The notes beneath the pieces were generated by a model. It did not search any database and was not told the origin of the DNA. It saw only the letters and a program-made list of their open reading frames with translations. From Ariolimax columbianus (lineage: Eukaryota > Mollusca > Gastropoda > Stylommatophora > Arionidae), in assembly GCA_036924085.1 (NCBI GenBank), contig JAVGWX010000013.1, forward strand, positions 46,557,175 through 46,621,174: a stretch of 64,000 nt of DNA. Reading direction: 5' to 3'. Below are positions 46,620 to 57,300 of the stretch, piece after piece. Positions within the stretch are counted from its first letter, which is position 1. Each line of letters opens with the position of its first letter. A program made the position numbers and the translations under genes.

Positions 46620-48839
46620 TCCCGATGAACCGGTGTGTGTGTACATAACCCGGCCCCGAGTCACCGGTTTGCCGGTAGAGCCCACGTATCTTATAACAAC
46701 GATCGTAGTATGGATAGACACAGGAGAATTTGCATACTACTTCCGGAATGTTACTTCAAAATGGTGGCGCCCATGAATTGATCACATTGCGACAAATTTT
46801 TACAATATTTTCACGATGAAAAGGCATTCAGAAAAACCAGTAAATGAGCGTTCTAAAAGGCTTACAATGGAACAAGCTGTCGAGATTGTTCTCAATGATT
46901 CAGAGGATGATGAATTAGATTTAGATAGCAACTATTCTGAAACTGATATAGAAGTTGAATCAGATGATCATTTGAGTGATAACATGTGTTCATTAGACTC
47001 TGATGAAGCTACATCTTACCCTGTTGCTGATTTATCTGGCAATCAGGCTGTTTTACAGGGGCGTGGAAGGGGGCGTCTCCCAGGTAGTGTCTCTAGTAAA
47101 TTTGATGCAGGTTGGTCTCCAATAAATATATTCAGACCTGTGTCTGCAGTAGACACAACATTTATGGAGGAGATAGGCCCTAAGAACATTCCAGAAACTA
47201 TTAATCCAGAAAGTAAAGCCAGTGAATTTTTGGAACTTTTCCTGGATAATGATTTCTGGCACAATTTGTGTGAGCAGACAACTCGACGCGCTGAGCAGGT
47301 GAGAAGCTAGAAGCCAACTAGCTACTTTGCCAAAAATTTTTAAAGTGTAGTAGTGCCAGAGATGAAAGCATTCTTTGGACTGCGTCTTCAAATGGAACAC
47401 AGTGTGAGTAAACCACGTTACGAGGAGTACTGGTCTAGCTCGTCTGCTAACTTCGTGTCTCATACTCCTGGTTTCCGCACTGTGATGGACCGTGATCGCT
47501 CCCTTGCTCTCTGGACTTTTCTTCATCTTGTTGATGAGGAGGACCCGGCTTTGGATAAAGCAGATAAACTTTATAAAGTAAGGCCTATGTTGAATGTGTT
47601 GCTACCAAAATTTTGGCACTATTATTCGCCTTCACAGCACGTGAGCTTAGATTAAGGTATGATCCCCTCGAAGAGCAGGCTTGCCTTCAAACAGTATATC
47701 AAGTCAAAGCCCATAAAGTGAGGAATACAAGCTTACATGGCTTGTGAAGCAAGCTCTGGATATATTCTGAATCTGGAAATCTACACTGGAAAAGCAGACA
47801 ATATTATTCCATATCTTGGTGTTTTTGGTAGCGTCGTTATTAGAATTTTAACTTCTGGGAATTTGGTCAACAAAAACCATATTGTTGTTATGGACAGATT
47901 CTACAACAGTGTAACTCTCTTTGACAAGCTGTACACTGATTATGGTACACTTGCTGTAGGTACATCAATGACAGATAGGAAATTTTATCCAAATGTACTG
48001 GCAGGAAAGAAGAAAATGGACAGGGTTCATTCAGAATTTATTTACCAAAGACCTGTAAATTTTATATCCAACTACCACAACCCAACAGAAATTGGAACTG
48101 TTAGAAGGAGAAGAAAGGATGGAACAGCTGTAGATGTTCCAACTCCTGAACTTTGTATTGACTATAATGCTTTCATGGGGGGCACAGATGTCAACGACCA
48201 AATTTGTCGTCTCAACAAGACACAACGGCATTATCGCTGGCTTAGGAGGCTAATTGTGAAATTCTTTATGTGGGCATGTAATAATGCCTACATACTTATG
48301 GATCATTATAATCCCCACAATACAACAGGAACACACTACAGGACATTTGGGATGTTCATGAATGAAGTTTGTTTATCCCTCATTGGGGATCATAGAACAG
48401 CTACTGCAAAACTTCACAACCGTGTCGAGGCACAACAGAGACTGCAAAATGTTGGTTCCCATCATCCACAAATGTCTCCAAAAGCTACAGGAAATAATGT
48501 TTGTGTAGTATGCTCATTTAAATTTAACAAGCATGTCAAGGACTTCCCAAACATGACCTACAAAGACAGACCATTCAAACAAGTCAAGACAAAATTTTGG
48601 TGTAAACATCATGAAACTTATCTGTGCCTAAAGGATGGGTCTACATGCTGGGAGGACTGGCATAATAAGCAGGAATATTGGAGATGATCAGGTCAGTCTA
48701 TTTGAGATAAAATAATTGAAACAGATCACTTAGTTTTGTCATTGTAACTAGTTTTGTTCAGGCGTTCATTTTTGGCGTTTTTTCTTCAGGAGTCCAGGGG
48801 AGTGGGATTTTACAGGCCAGGTGACCAGGGTTCAAAGGG
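46604..48839 (+). mobile_element. piggyBac-family DNA transposon, 2236 bp
   Basis: A complete DNA transposon with matching terminal inverted repeats (CCCTTTGAACCC and its complement), TTAA at both flanks (46600-46603, 48840-48843) and one transposase gene inside. Subterminal regions are GC-rich with small palindromic ccgg motifs (46640-46680). It lies in the ARID4 intron between exons 48909-48988 and 44795-44877, opposite in orientation to the gene. Structure is complete, but the transposase frame has stops. Confidence 0.93.
46816..48687 (+). pseudogene. piggyBac transposase with four in-frame stops
   Basis: One frame carries the whole protein, 624 codons with the terminator, without any frameshift. 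It is interrupted by TAG 47308-47310, TAA 47341-47343, TAA 47653-47655 and TGA 47719-47721. The N terminus is acidic and serine-rich (46890-47010). The DDE_Tnp_1_7 core follows. The three expected catalytic aspartates are visible: GAT 47650-47652 (just before the third stop), GAC 47893-47895 (VVMDRFYNS) and GAT 48187-48189 (GGTDVNDQ). The C terminus has a cysteine/histidine-rich domain (VCVVCSF ... FWCKHHETYLC). piggyBac transposases cut and paste at TTAA without leaving footprints. This copy cannot make full-length protein. Confidence 0.93.
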
Positions 48840-48908
48840 TTAAACTTGCGACCCTATGTTTCAAGGGGAACTAGACAGATAAATGACGACATTTAACTCC
48901 TATCTTAC

Positions 48909-48988
48909 CTCACTCTCAATAAAATGTTTATCTCCCTTTAAGCACAATTGACTTCTCCTTAAAGTGCGTTCATCACCATCATCAAACA
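48909..48988 (-). CDS. ARID4: ARID4 exon, end of Tudor-like domain (partial gene)
   Basis: An 80-nt exon with acceptor gatacttaacag (AG at 48990-48989) and donor GTAAGAT starting at 48908. The first two bases complete a GTG codon begun in the upstream exon, and it ends in phase 0. It encodes [18 protein letters not shown] followed by a histidine/acid tail. This closely resembles the [19 protein letters not shown] recall for human ARID4A. The FDDGDE strand is the diagnostic part of the Tudor-like fold. It lies only 69 bp from the right end of the piggyBac element. Confidence 0.93.
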
Positions 48989-49878
48989 CTGTTAAGTATC
49001 AAAGAATGATATGGCTGTTATTTATGAACAAAATCTATTGTACTAAGTTCTGATACATGCAGGCCCTAATCGCTACCAAAGCCGGGTGTGCAATTTAGAA
49101 TCAGATCTCAGTTTAACTAAATGCACACATGTCTTCTGTCCTCTGGCAGCAAAATCCCATCTTTTGGTCACCTGGAACTGGCCTACTTACATAGGAGGTA
49201 ATGTGCAAGCATATGGTGTCCAAAAACCAGAAAGTTATTGGCAGATTAAGCCTGCCAGCCATAGGCAATCAATACACCTAGTAGAAGGAAAGATTTTGAG
49301 TTCAAATCCATTGTACCTTTCAGGCAGTATGTTGACAGCCAAAGTCTAGGGAGAGTAACCTACATTTTTTTTTAATGTAATGTGGCACAACATAACTTTG
49401 TTTTAGAAAAAAAAAAAAGAATAAAAAACCATAAGAGCATTTTAATAGTGAACAAAGAAGATATACGCAAAGAGATTCCTATTAACTTTTAGTGTGACGT
49501 GACCCCCATAGCAGCGAGTGTTACACAGATGAAATAGCACAATCGCCTGGAGGACTCCACCTTCATCTGCACGCGCGGGATGTGATGAAAGCTACTGCAA
49601 CCCACCACTTGACGCAATTTACAGGGTGCACAAAAGATTAATCTTACTCATTGTGGGCATTCAACAACAACAACCTATTTGGAAAGCAAAGGGAAAAATA
49701 AACATGACTAACAAAGCTGGATTTCTCTTAAAGTCTGTCTGACTAAAATGGAACTCAGTTGCCGTCTCTCAGCAAAATAAGATTAGGTGGCATACACTAA
49801 CGTACCAAGTCATAATATATGACTCGAGAAGATGGTTCAATAGATGAGACACAAAAATGACTAGGCAAGATCGCACAC
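48989..49878. other. ARID4 intron, mostly unassigned
   Basis: No gene recognised. A ttgagttcaaatcc motif near 49297 resembles a Pol III B box, but no matching A box could be placed with confidence. Confidence 0.35.
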
Positions 49879-49965
49879 CTTTAACAGCATAGTTATTCCA
49901 GCCACGATATATGGCTGCGAGGTATTGAAGCTACAAAAAGCAGATGCAGAGAAGCTCAGTCCCTC
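49879..49965 (+). pseudogene. Short LINE RT scrap
   Basis: About 28 codons read FNSIVIPATIYGCEVL followed by KLQKADAEKL. This is the LYG.E motif region found near the C terminus of many non-LTR RTs. Nothing flanks it in frame. Confidence 0.5.
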
Positions 49966-50252
49966 AAATGCTTCTGGAAACTGGCTGTGTCACAGCAGTC
50001 TGGCTAACTAGGTGGGGATCAATCCTGCAATCCCCATAGTGGTGAGCTTATTGAGGAGCCTCGTATTGCACTACAGCAAGGAGAACCCTGTTCCCTCTTT
50101 TCTTCTTCTTCTTCATACGCTGTCAAACATCAACCTGTATTTTTTTCGAAGAAAGGAGCGGTCATCCTGAGGCTGTCGACACTGCTATAGAGCTTGTCTA
50201 GTGTTGCCACTGGTGATGGCCACATGTGCTTTCTCTGGTCCTCGTATGTTGG

Positions 50253-50453
50253 TCAGTTTTGCAGCAGATGTTCAGCGGTCATTTTCCCAGTACCACAAGT
50301 GCATTCGTCAGTGCCACCTATCTTCAGTTTATTGAATAGGTGGTACCTCAATCTGTTGTGGCCTGTGCGGAGTCTGAAGACCACGACCTGCTCTCTTCTT
50401 TTCAACTGAAATAGGCATCGTTTTTTGTGTAGCCAGTATGTTTGGTTTTCCAT
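50253..50453 (-). pseudogene. LINE C-terminal Cys/His tail
   Basis: A segment with RLRTGHNRLRYHLFNKLKI and then a CTCGTGKMTAEHLLQ motif, the short Cys/His-rich tail that closes many I-group and Jockey-group pol proteins. The same block recurs in the truncated copy at 63601-63863. Confidence 0.8.
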
Positions 50454-50511
50454 TTGGCCATGTATCTGGCCCTAATAAGCCTTTTGAACTCTTCGTAGGT
50501 TACACTAGAAT

Positions 50512-50931
50512 CTAGTTGTGGTAGTCTTGCACCTTCTTTTGCCAGTCTGTCTGCCTCCTGTTGCCTTGGATGTTACAGTGGGATGGAACCCACTGTACCA
50601 CTACTCTTTTTGGTGCGTACTGCTGGCATAATTGAAAGAGTTTCGCTCTTAAATCATTAAGTTCAGTATTTTTCTGGCTATTTAGTGTTGTGACTACGGC
50701 CAGGGCATCTGTAAACAGGACTATATGGCTTTCATTGCTTTCGCCTGTCAGCATTGCTTCTACTGCAGCCCTGAGTGCCTCTGCCTCTGCTCTGAAATTG
50801 CTTGAGAATTTTCCAGTTGCCACTGACAGTGTTATTTTTCTACCATTTGGTAGGCTCAGGAATACCCCTGCCCCTCCGTTCTGTGTTGTGTTTGTTACAG
50901 AACCGTCGGTGTATGCATGGGTCCATTCCAT
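50512..50931 (-). pseudogene. LINE RNase H domain
   Basis: A 139-codon frame with the four RNase H catalytic positions in place: Asp in AYTDGS, Glu in AEAEALRAA, Asp in LFTDALAVV and His in WVPSHCNIQGN. It removes the RNA strand during LINE replication. It follows the RT in the same frame after a short interruption, and runs out of frame just after QGN. Confidence 0.88.
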
Positions 50932-51051
50932 GCTTGGGTAGTTTTCCGTTATGTACCTCAGGGTTGTGTCTCTTCTTTCTTTTTCAGTCTGGCTGTTCTT
51001 GTTTCCAATACCTGGTATATTTTCTACCCCCTCCGGAATGATATGCTGCTT

Positions 51052-53059
51052 TCAGGTAGGTTTGCGTACAGTAGGGATGGGCTTTGGTATTGTTACGGTG
51101 TTCATAGGGTCTTCGCTCATCTTTGCTTTGGCTATTTCTTCAAAATTTCTCCGCTTTAGTTTCCCATTTCCAAATGTATTTAGTCTCTGATGCATTGGAT
51201 GGTCTGTCAGTCTTCTGAGTTTCTCTGCTTGCTGCTGGGCTCTGCAGTCTCTTCTGTCGGTCATGGATTGCAGATTTGTAATCTTTTCAAGTTCTACAAT
51301 TGGCGTTGACTTCATGCCTCCTGTTATAACTCTCATGGCTTGGTTTTGAAGTTTGCTAATTTTATCAAAGTTCGCCTTTGCTGCTGTTGTCCATGCCGCA
51401 ATGCCATACTCGAGAACTGGTCTCACTCTTCTAGTGTACAGTTTCTTTAGTATTCTTTCGTCTGCTCCCCAGCTTGTGCCAGCAAGTTTCCTCATGATTG
51501 CCATTCTTTGTCTGGCTCTCATTCGGTTTCTCTCGATCTGACTTTTCCATGGCATGCGCCGATCAAATGTGACTCCCAGGTAGTTTGGGTTATCGTTTGG
51601 CTGCAGATATTTGCCATTAAGACTTATTTTGGTGTTCTGGGGTTTATTTGAAAGCAAGAATATCGTACATGTTGTTTTTTCCTCATTTATTTTGACAAGC
51701 CATGAGTTCGCCCACTCTTCCAACGATGTTAGGGCCTGCTGCATCAGATTGTTTGCTATGGTGAGATTTGTTTAAGAGGTCCACATAGCCAGATCGTCTG
51801 CAAACATGGAGCTGTGGACTCTTCTTGGTATATTCTCTGTGATGTTGTTTATATACACCAGGAAAAGTGTGGGTGACAGTACTCCCCCTTGGGGTACTCC
51901 CTGCTCCAGTGTCACCTTTTTGCTCATCTGGCTGTTCTATTTTCGAGGTAGTGGCTGATCCATCTGTACATTTTCCCACGAACTTCACTTCTTCGTAGCT
52001 TGACTTTAAGTCTCTTTTTCCACACCTTCTCAAATGCCTTCTCTAAATCCAGCCAAACCGCTACTGTGTGTTTTTTCTCCTGGTAAGCATCCTCTATTTC
52101 CTGGGCTATGAGAGTGATCTGGTCGTCAGTGGATCTGTGCTGTCTAAAACCTGCTTTCTGTAGAATTAGTATGTGTTTTGCTTCCAGGTGCCACATCAGT
52201 CTGGTGTTTATCATACGCTCCATCAGTTTTCCTACACAGCTCAGTAGACTGATAGGTCTGTATCCATTTGGATATGTTCTACCTTTTTCTTTCTTTGGTA
52301 CTGATATAAGTACAGCATCTTTCCATGCCTGCGGTACAATTTCCCTTTTCCAGCTTTGGTTCAGGACTGATAGTAACTTCCTCTTTGCTGTTTGGTCCAA
52401 GCCCATCAGCATTTCGTTTGTTACCCCATCTTTTCCGGGCGATTTCTATTTCTTTAAAGTTCTCATGACCTCATCCATTTCATTCATTGCTAGTTTTGCC
52501 ATCATGTGCTCCTCTGGTGCCATTTTGATGTTGTCGTGGCTCTTTTGTTCTTCACTAATGTCTGTATGCCAGTCTGCAGGGACATCAATGTGGTTTGCCC
52601 TGGCGTAATGTTCTATAAAGGCCTTTGCTGCTTTTTTTTCCAGTAAGCATGTTGTCGCCCTGCTTTATGGCAATTTGTTTATTTGATGGTGTTTCGTCAT
52701 TCATGGCTGACTAAATTCCATAGTTTGTTCCCTTCTTTGTCTATATTGAGGTTTTCTGTTTTGTTTTACCAGCTGTCTCTTGTTATTTGGTTCAGTGTTC
52801 TTTTGTATTTCGCGGTGATGGCCTTGAGGGCGATATTGGCTTCCATAGATTGCTCTATCTCTGCTATGTTCCTAGCCTTTGAGACTTCATCCTCTGCTTT
52901 CTGCAGTTCATGATTCCAATATGGCTTGTAGTTTTTCCTTGCCCCTCTTGGAATGGTTTCGGTGGCTGCCTGCAGTATTGCTCTGCTTAGGCTTTCCACC
53001 ATAGGTTTCATATTGTTATTTCGTGTGTTGATGGTTTCACACAGTCCATCTGTCAGCAT
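51052..53059 (-). pseudogene. LINE reverse transcriptase domain
   Basis: Pieces in three frames form one RT. 53059-52766 is the EN-RT linker. 52412-51924 has VLISVPKKEKG, NGYRPISLLS, GFRQHRSTDD and VWLDLEKAFEKVW (the first catalytic Asp region). Around 51830-51915 is GVPQGGVLSPTLF. The catalytic FADD box is at 51804-51793, followed within a few codons by a TAA. 51744-51052 is the thumb/C-terminal part (WLVKINEEKT, YLGVTFDRRMPW, VRPVLEYGIAAW). All the main RT motifs are readable, but frameshifts and the stop after FADD inactivate the gene. Confidence 0.88.
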
Positions 53060-53084
53060 TGCAAATCTGTCCCAGTCGGCTCAT

Positions 53085-53963
53085 CTATAGTTCCAATGTG
53101 GCAGCGGTTTTATTTCCTGGGGGGCCTACTTCCATATCAATTTCTAGCCTAATTGGCCTGTGGTCGCTATCTGCCAATTGGTCGAGCACCTGACGATCTA
53201 TTTTGTGGTGAATATCCCCCGTGGAGAAGGCCAAGTCTGGGGTAGAAGTGGTATGCCATGTTCTAGAATAGAAGCTAGGGCTGTCGTCCGACCTATTGAT
53301 AAGATAGAGATTTGTGTCTATCTCCCAGTCTTCCACTTCATCAGCTCTGCTGTCTGTATCTGAATATCCCCATCTCTCAGAGTGACTGTTGAAGTTTTCA
53401 ACCACTAGGCAGCTGGAGTCCTTGATTTTCATACTCGAGAGCGACAGGTCTTTGTTGGGTGGGCCATACAGGTTGAATATACGGGTTTTCGTTTCCTGTG
53501 TCATTATGTCGACTCCTACAATTTCTGCTTGTCCCGTATGATTTACAGATACTGCGCTACTTGGTATGCAGTTTCGTGTCAGTATCAGAACCCCTCCTTT
53601 GTGACCTTCTCTATCAAGACGGAAGGTCTGGTATCCTCTGATTGAGAATCTGTGGTTTTTGTTGAAGTGCGTTTCTTGTATACATGCCATGTCAATCTTA
53701 CCTTCGTACAGGCGATTTGTTAGGGAAAGCTTTTTGTTAAGGACTCCCTCCGCGTTCCACTGTAGTATTTTAAGTGTGTTGAGTTTTTGGCCAATAGCTC
53801 TTGCCCCATCTACGTGTGCCTTGATTCCAAAGCACATGGGTGGGTGACCACCAGTAGCATCAGGTGGGCCCATTCGAGGCGTGGGGCCCGGCACTCTCGC
53901 TGCCTGGCGGGACTCCACAGGATGAGCACCATACTTTTTTCTGTTAAGTTGTAACGTCATCAT
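53085..53963 (-). pseudogene. LINE APE-type endonuclease domain
   Basis: An uninterrupted 292-codon frame. It shows the exonuclease-endonuclease-phosphatase signature in order: LKILQWNAEG (Asn at the active site), DMACIQETH (catalytic Glu), GGVLILTR, a NLYGPP strand, a degraded GDFN box (reads VENFNSHSE, so the usual Gly-Asp is lost) and SDHRPI near the C-terminal end (catalytic Asp-His). These enzymes nick the target DNA to prime reverse transcription. The initiator is uncertain because ORF1 and the true 5' end are not attached. The changed GDFN box suggests loss of activity. Confidence 0.88.
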
Positions 53964-53990
53964 ATAACGATATACGTTGCACTTTCGTTA

Positions 53991-54250
53991 AGCCTATGGC
54001 CCAGTGCATCCGATTTCAACAGGCGTTTCTGTAAGGATGCCATCCTTAGCCTTTGGCTGTCCCCAGCCCATCTGCAAGGCAGCAGTTGTTTGAGGTCAGA
54101 GTTGTCTCTCTTAGGAAAGTTGCCTTGCAGGACTTTCGAGTCTTCCCCACTCGTGTCGAAAGGGTGTGATGATGATGTTGTGATATGGTATGATGGACTT
54201 ATGTACTAGTTTTTCTAGTATCCCTGAAGAAAGGCAGTCCAGTTTGTCCG
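53991..54250 (-). mobile_element. SINE-like segment upstream of the LINE
   Basis: Read on the minus strand it contains a gttgaaatcggatgcactgggcc block followed by aagtgcaacgta. The two SINE family B copies (38730-38790 and 57360-57410) hold the same two blocks in the same order. It may be a separate SINE or part of the LINE's 5' UTR; I cannot separate these. Confidence 0.45.
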
Positions 54251-54560
54251 TGTCCCAGGATCGTCACGTCCTGCCAGAAACGTAGCATATACATGTGAGT
54301 GGGGGTATCTCTTTCCTCCCCTTTAGTATTCTCGGCTCCTCTGCAGTGATGGTACGCCTAGCATTCCCCGCCACCTGGGAGGTTGTCCCAAAGGGGCAGA
54401 TGTGCAATGTCCACTGGCCTGCATCTCTTCTGCGTCCATTGGGATGACTGATAGGAGACAAAAGTATAGAACAATGTGAGAGTGCATTTAGCCAGGAGAC
54501 AAGCCTGGTCATGGCACGGAGATTTTGTTCGCATGGTGTGCGAACGTATCTCATGATCGA
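54251..54560. other. Sequence between rRNA pseudogene and LINE
   Basis: GC-richer than the neighbourhood. It could be degenerate rDNA spacer following the 28S end. No motif confirms that. Confidence 0.3.
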
Positions 54561-54900
54561 GGGCTGAGTCTCAACAGTCCACAGTTAGGTGGCTGCTCTA
54601 CTGCTTGCGACACCACAACCAAGAACTAAATCATCTACAAATGATTTCATAGCTCCACGCCGCATGGGGTGGGGTGAATATCGGACAGGTCCTCGCCCGC
54701 TTTGATCGACGGGACGATAGAGACCTCTTTCTGTGGCTCGACAAGGTCGGGCTGAGACGCGAGCCCCAGGTCACAATCTTATCGTTGCCTCCCGTCACAG
54801 TGGTCCTTAGTATTGCGGCGCTTATCCAGGCGGGATTCCGGCGGCTTAGAGGCGTTCGGCCATAATCCCTCAGATTGTGGCTTCGCCCCATCTGCGGTCC
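54560..54900 (-). pseudogene. 28S rRNA 3' end, second (duplicated) copy
   Basis: Repeats the sequence at 54905-55215 at an offset of about 333 bp: gcgaagccac..ctgagggattatg, gcctctaag, aatcccgcc, then ggtgtcg..agtagagcagccacct and gttgagactcagccct. These are the conserved steps at the extreme 3' end of eukaryotic 28S rRNA, here mutated. The tandem copy is abnormal for an rRNA gene. Confidence 0.8.
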
Positions 54901-54904
54901 AAGG

Positions 54905-55370
54905 CTGATTTTCAACAGTTCGCAGTGAGGTGGCTGCTCTACTGCTTACGACACCCCGACCGAGAACTAAGTCGTGTACAAGTGATTTCACACCTCCACG
55001 CCGAATGGGGTGAATATCGGACAGCTCCCCGCCCGCTTTGATCAGCGGGACGACAGAGACCTCTTTCTGTGGCTCGACCAGGTCGGGCTGAGATACGAGC
55101 CCCAGGTCCCAACCATATCATTGCCTCCCGTCACAGTGGTGCTAAGAGTATCGTCACATTTCCAGGCGGGATTCTGACTTAGAGGTGTTCACTCATAATC
55201 CCTCAGATGGTAGCCTCGCGCCATTGGCTCTCGGCTAAGCACGTGAACCAAATGTCTGAAACCTGCGAATCCTCTCGGATTGAGCAAGATTTCCGTAGCA
55301 ACGACCTGTCATCAGTAGTGTAAAACTGACCTGTCTTCCGAGGGTCTAATTCCAGCACACGTTCCCTATT
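54905..55370 (-). pseudogene. 28S rRNA 3' region, first copy
   Basis: On the minus strand this reads ctaatagggaacgtg, ggtcagttttac.ctactgatga, ctcaatccgagagga.tcgcaggt, cagacatttggt, cttagccgagagccaatgg and the terminal blocks listed for the second copy. These follow the order of the conserved end of 28S rRNA. Conserved positions are altered (gagaggattcgc for gagaggaaccgc), so it is a decayed copy. Confidence 0.85.
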
Positions 55371-55905
55371 AGACCCAACGAAAAGGAAAATCTGTCTGTC
55401 AATCATTGGCGTGTTGAGTAGAATTAAACCGCAGGCTCCACTCATGGTAGTGCCCTTCCGTCAATTTAAAGTGTACTCATTCCAATTACGGGGCCTCAAC
55501 AGAGTCCCGTATTGTTATTTTTCGTCATTCCCTCCCCGTGCCGGGAGTGGGTAAGTTGCGCGTCTGCTGCCTTCCTTGGATGTGGTAGCCGTTTCTCATG
55601 CTCCCTCTCCAGAATCGAACCCTGATTCCCCGTTACAAACATGGTAGGCATGTCACGTACCATTGACATTTGATAGGGCAGACATTTGAAAGATGCGTCG
55701 CCAGCACATGAGGCCATGCGATCAGCCCAAAGTTATCCAGAGTCACCAGTGGGGACGCCGCAACCCCGCGAGGGGAAACGACGATTGGTTTGGAACTAAT
55801 AAAAGCGCTCTTTCCGCGAGGGTCGGAGCTTGGTAAGCATGTATTAGCTCTAGAATTGCCAGTTATCCAAGTAGGATCGTGTCATCTAAGGAACCCATCT
55901 TTTCA
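55371..55905 (-). pseudogene. 18S rRNA, internally deleted, fused to 28S
   Basis: From about 55905 downward the minus strand follows 18S rRNA: ggttccttagatga, cctacttggataactg, gctaatacatgc, tttattag, gtgactctggataac, gggttcgattctggagaggga, ggcagcagacgcgcaa and acgaaaaataacaatacggg, to about nt 560 of the gene. At 55470 it jumps to a later part (attgacggaagggcac, ggagcctgcgg.ttaatt, caacacg) and by 55375 it switches to 28S. About half of 18S, both ITS and 5.8S are missing. Junctions show short shared bases. It cannot make functional rRNA. Confidence 0.9.
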
Positions 55906-56243
55906 ACTATACCTCAGGATTCAAGAACAGCTACTGCTAAATCAATCCAGCACGAGTAGCTTCGAACAGATTTCCCTTTGTTTAGGTCCACCTGGAGGAT
56001 TTAACATGACTGAGAAATAAAGGCTGCTCGTCCCCGCAGTCGGTACAAAATGTGTAGACTAGGTTTGTATTTTTAGCTTCAATAGAAAAAATATGTATGC
56101 ATTACAAAAAAATTGTATGCACGTCCTTGTGGTCAAATGTCGACATCAAAATCGGTCTGTCAGTCACTGCATTTGAAACTTTCTTGCTTTTCACTAACAA
56201 TACCATATTTGTGTATGCATAAATGAATAATAGTAAAACTCAC
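55906..56243. other. ARID4 intron with dispersed repeat fragment
   Basis: Contains an aaataaaggctgctcgtccc block and a tgcacgtccttgtggtca block. Related forms occur in the same order near 62851-62960. It is probably part of an unnamed dispersed repeat. Confidence 0.4.
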
Positions 56244-56337
56244 CAACTGTGTATGTACTGTGATCTATTAATTTGTTGATAATTCCTTCCACAGGTTGGC
56301 CTGTCTCTGGGTGCTTCACTTCCACCATTGATCCAAG
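56244..56337 (-). CDS. ARID4: ARID4 exon, Tudor-like domain (partial gene)
   Basis: A 94-nt exon, acceptor ttattctag (AG at 56339-56338), donor GTGAGT starting at 56243. It starts in phase 0 and ends with one base of the next codon, completed at 48988. It encodes GSMVEVKHPETGQPVEG and then IINKLIDHSTYTV. From memory, the ARID4A counterpart is [29 protein letters not shown], the strands of the Tudor-like fold just before FDDGDE. It is intact. Confidence 0.92.
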
Positions 56338-56439
56338 CTAGAATAATGTAAAAGATAAGCAAACACAAAATGTAGTAAATATAAAGGTAAAGGTAGTCCC
56401 ATATCAAAAACCCATTTACAGCTTGGTCAACTGGAGCTG

Positions 56440-56512
56440 CGGGTAGCGGGAGCTGAACCCCATACCTTTGCCATGAAAAGTGAATGCTCTACCACTGCAC
56501 TAATCTGCCGCT
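56440..56512 (-). tRNA. tRNA-like sequence (decayed tRNA or SINE head)
   Basis: On the minus strand: a gcggcag 5' arm, a D-arm-like ttagtgcagtggtagagc (A box), an anticodon-like region around ttcacttttcatgg, a ggggttcagctccc T-arm (B box) and a cccgc 3' end. Spacing is tRNA-like but the anticodon stem does not pair well, so the isotype cannot be called. It is probably a relic. Confidence 0.4.
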
Positions 56513-56589
56513 CTATAGTAAATTTAACAAACCATAATTATCAGCATAACATTTGGGTCCCAAAATTTCATGGGTGAAGACCAAAATCC

Positions 56590-56990
56590 TGGGTTTTGGT
56601 GGCAGTATGCCTGTGAAGGAAATTATCATAGATGGCAACCATGTCAACCCTACCGAGGACTTAGTCTATCTGGGCAGCAAACAGATCTCTGACGTGCATA
56701 GCAGTCCTGATATTGTCTGAAGGATCAGTACGACAGCCTCGTCTATGAACTCCCTGAACAGCATCTGGACCCAGAAGAAGCACTCCCTGGAAACTAAACT
56801 GCACCTTTACAAATCCAGCATCATTCCAATCCTTCTGTATGGCTCCGAATCTTGGAAGGTCTTGTAAAGAGATCAGAAGAGTATTGAAAACTTCCTTATG
56901 TGTAGTCAGAGGCACATGCTTAATCCGCTGGCATGACCTGGTTACCAACATTGAGACCATCCAACAAACATCTCAAGAGTAACAGTTCTA
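56590..56990 (+). pseudogene. LINE RT C-terminal fragment
   Basis: The + strand reads EIIIDGNHVNPTEDLVYLG, then SLNSIWTQKKHSLETKLHLY, SIIPILLYGSESW and a CSQRHML block, with stops at several points. This is the usual order after the RT palm in non-LTR elements. No open frame is longer than about 60 codons. Confidence 0.65.
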
Positions 56991-57300
56991 TGAAATACCG
57001 CTTCCATCTCTCTATCTTCGTCATGTGACCCGTCTCCCCCAGTATGTCAGATTCTGCACCTGGCTGTCGAAATCAAGGACGGAAAAAAGACTTGTCCCAC
57101 ATGGAGGCAACACTTCGACTGCGAAAATCATCCATACTCCATCAGAACTATGCGTCTCATGGACCTCGTCCACCAATAGTGGTCACAGACAATCGATGCT
57201 ACGAGTATTTGTCGCCTAAGCAGATTATTATTATTACATTAAATAACAGGAATTTTATTTTAAAGTGCTTGGAAGAGTATTTACAAAAGAAAATCTTATT
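56991..57300. other. Continuation of LINE debris, unassigned
   Basis: Probable remains of the same LINE tail (a TRLPQYVRF-like segment near 57030). No distinct feature is visible. Confidence 0.35.

Larger units (their letters stand above)
50099..53990 (-). mobile_element. Near-complete I-group LINE (EN, RT, RNase H, CCHC), (GAA)n tail
   Basis: A ~3.9-kb non-LTR retrotransposon on the minus strand. In order it has an APE-type endonuclease (53963-53085), a linker and reverse transcriptase (53059-51052), RNase H (50931-50512), a Cys/His tail (50453-50253), a 3' UTR, and a short GAA repeat tail at 50115-50099. RNase H after RT places it in the I group (I/Nimb-like). Domains lie in several frames, so at least four frame changes are present, and the copy is inactive. 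Related copies: 42840-44530 (+), 63601-63863 (-) and 1-123 (+). It lies in an ARID4 intron in gene orientation. Confidence 0.88.

Noticed and set aside
46600..48843. Calling the piggyBac transposase three separate genes
   Set aside because: All pieces are in one frame, separated only by four stop codons, between one pair of TTAA-flanked inverted repeats.
49250..49320. Possible tRNA or SINE near a B-box-like motif
   Set aside because: No convincing A box or cloverleaf could be placed.
54560..55905. Functional rRNA gene
   Set aside because: Large internal deletions, missing ITS and 5.8S, changed universally conserved bases, and a duplicated 28S end.
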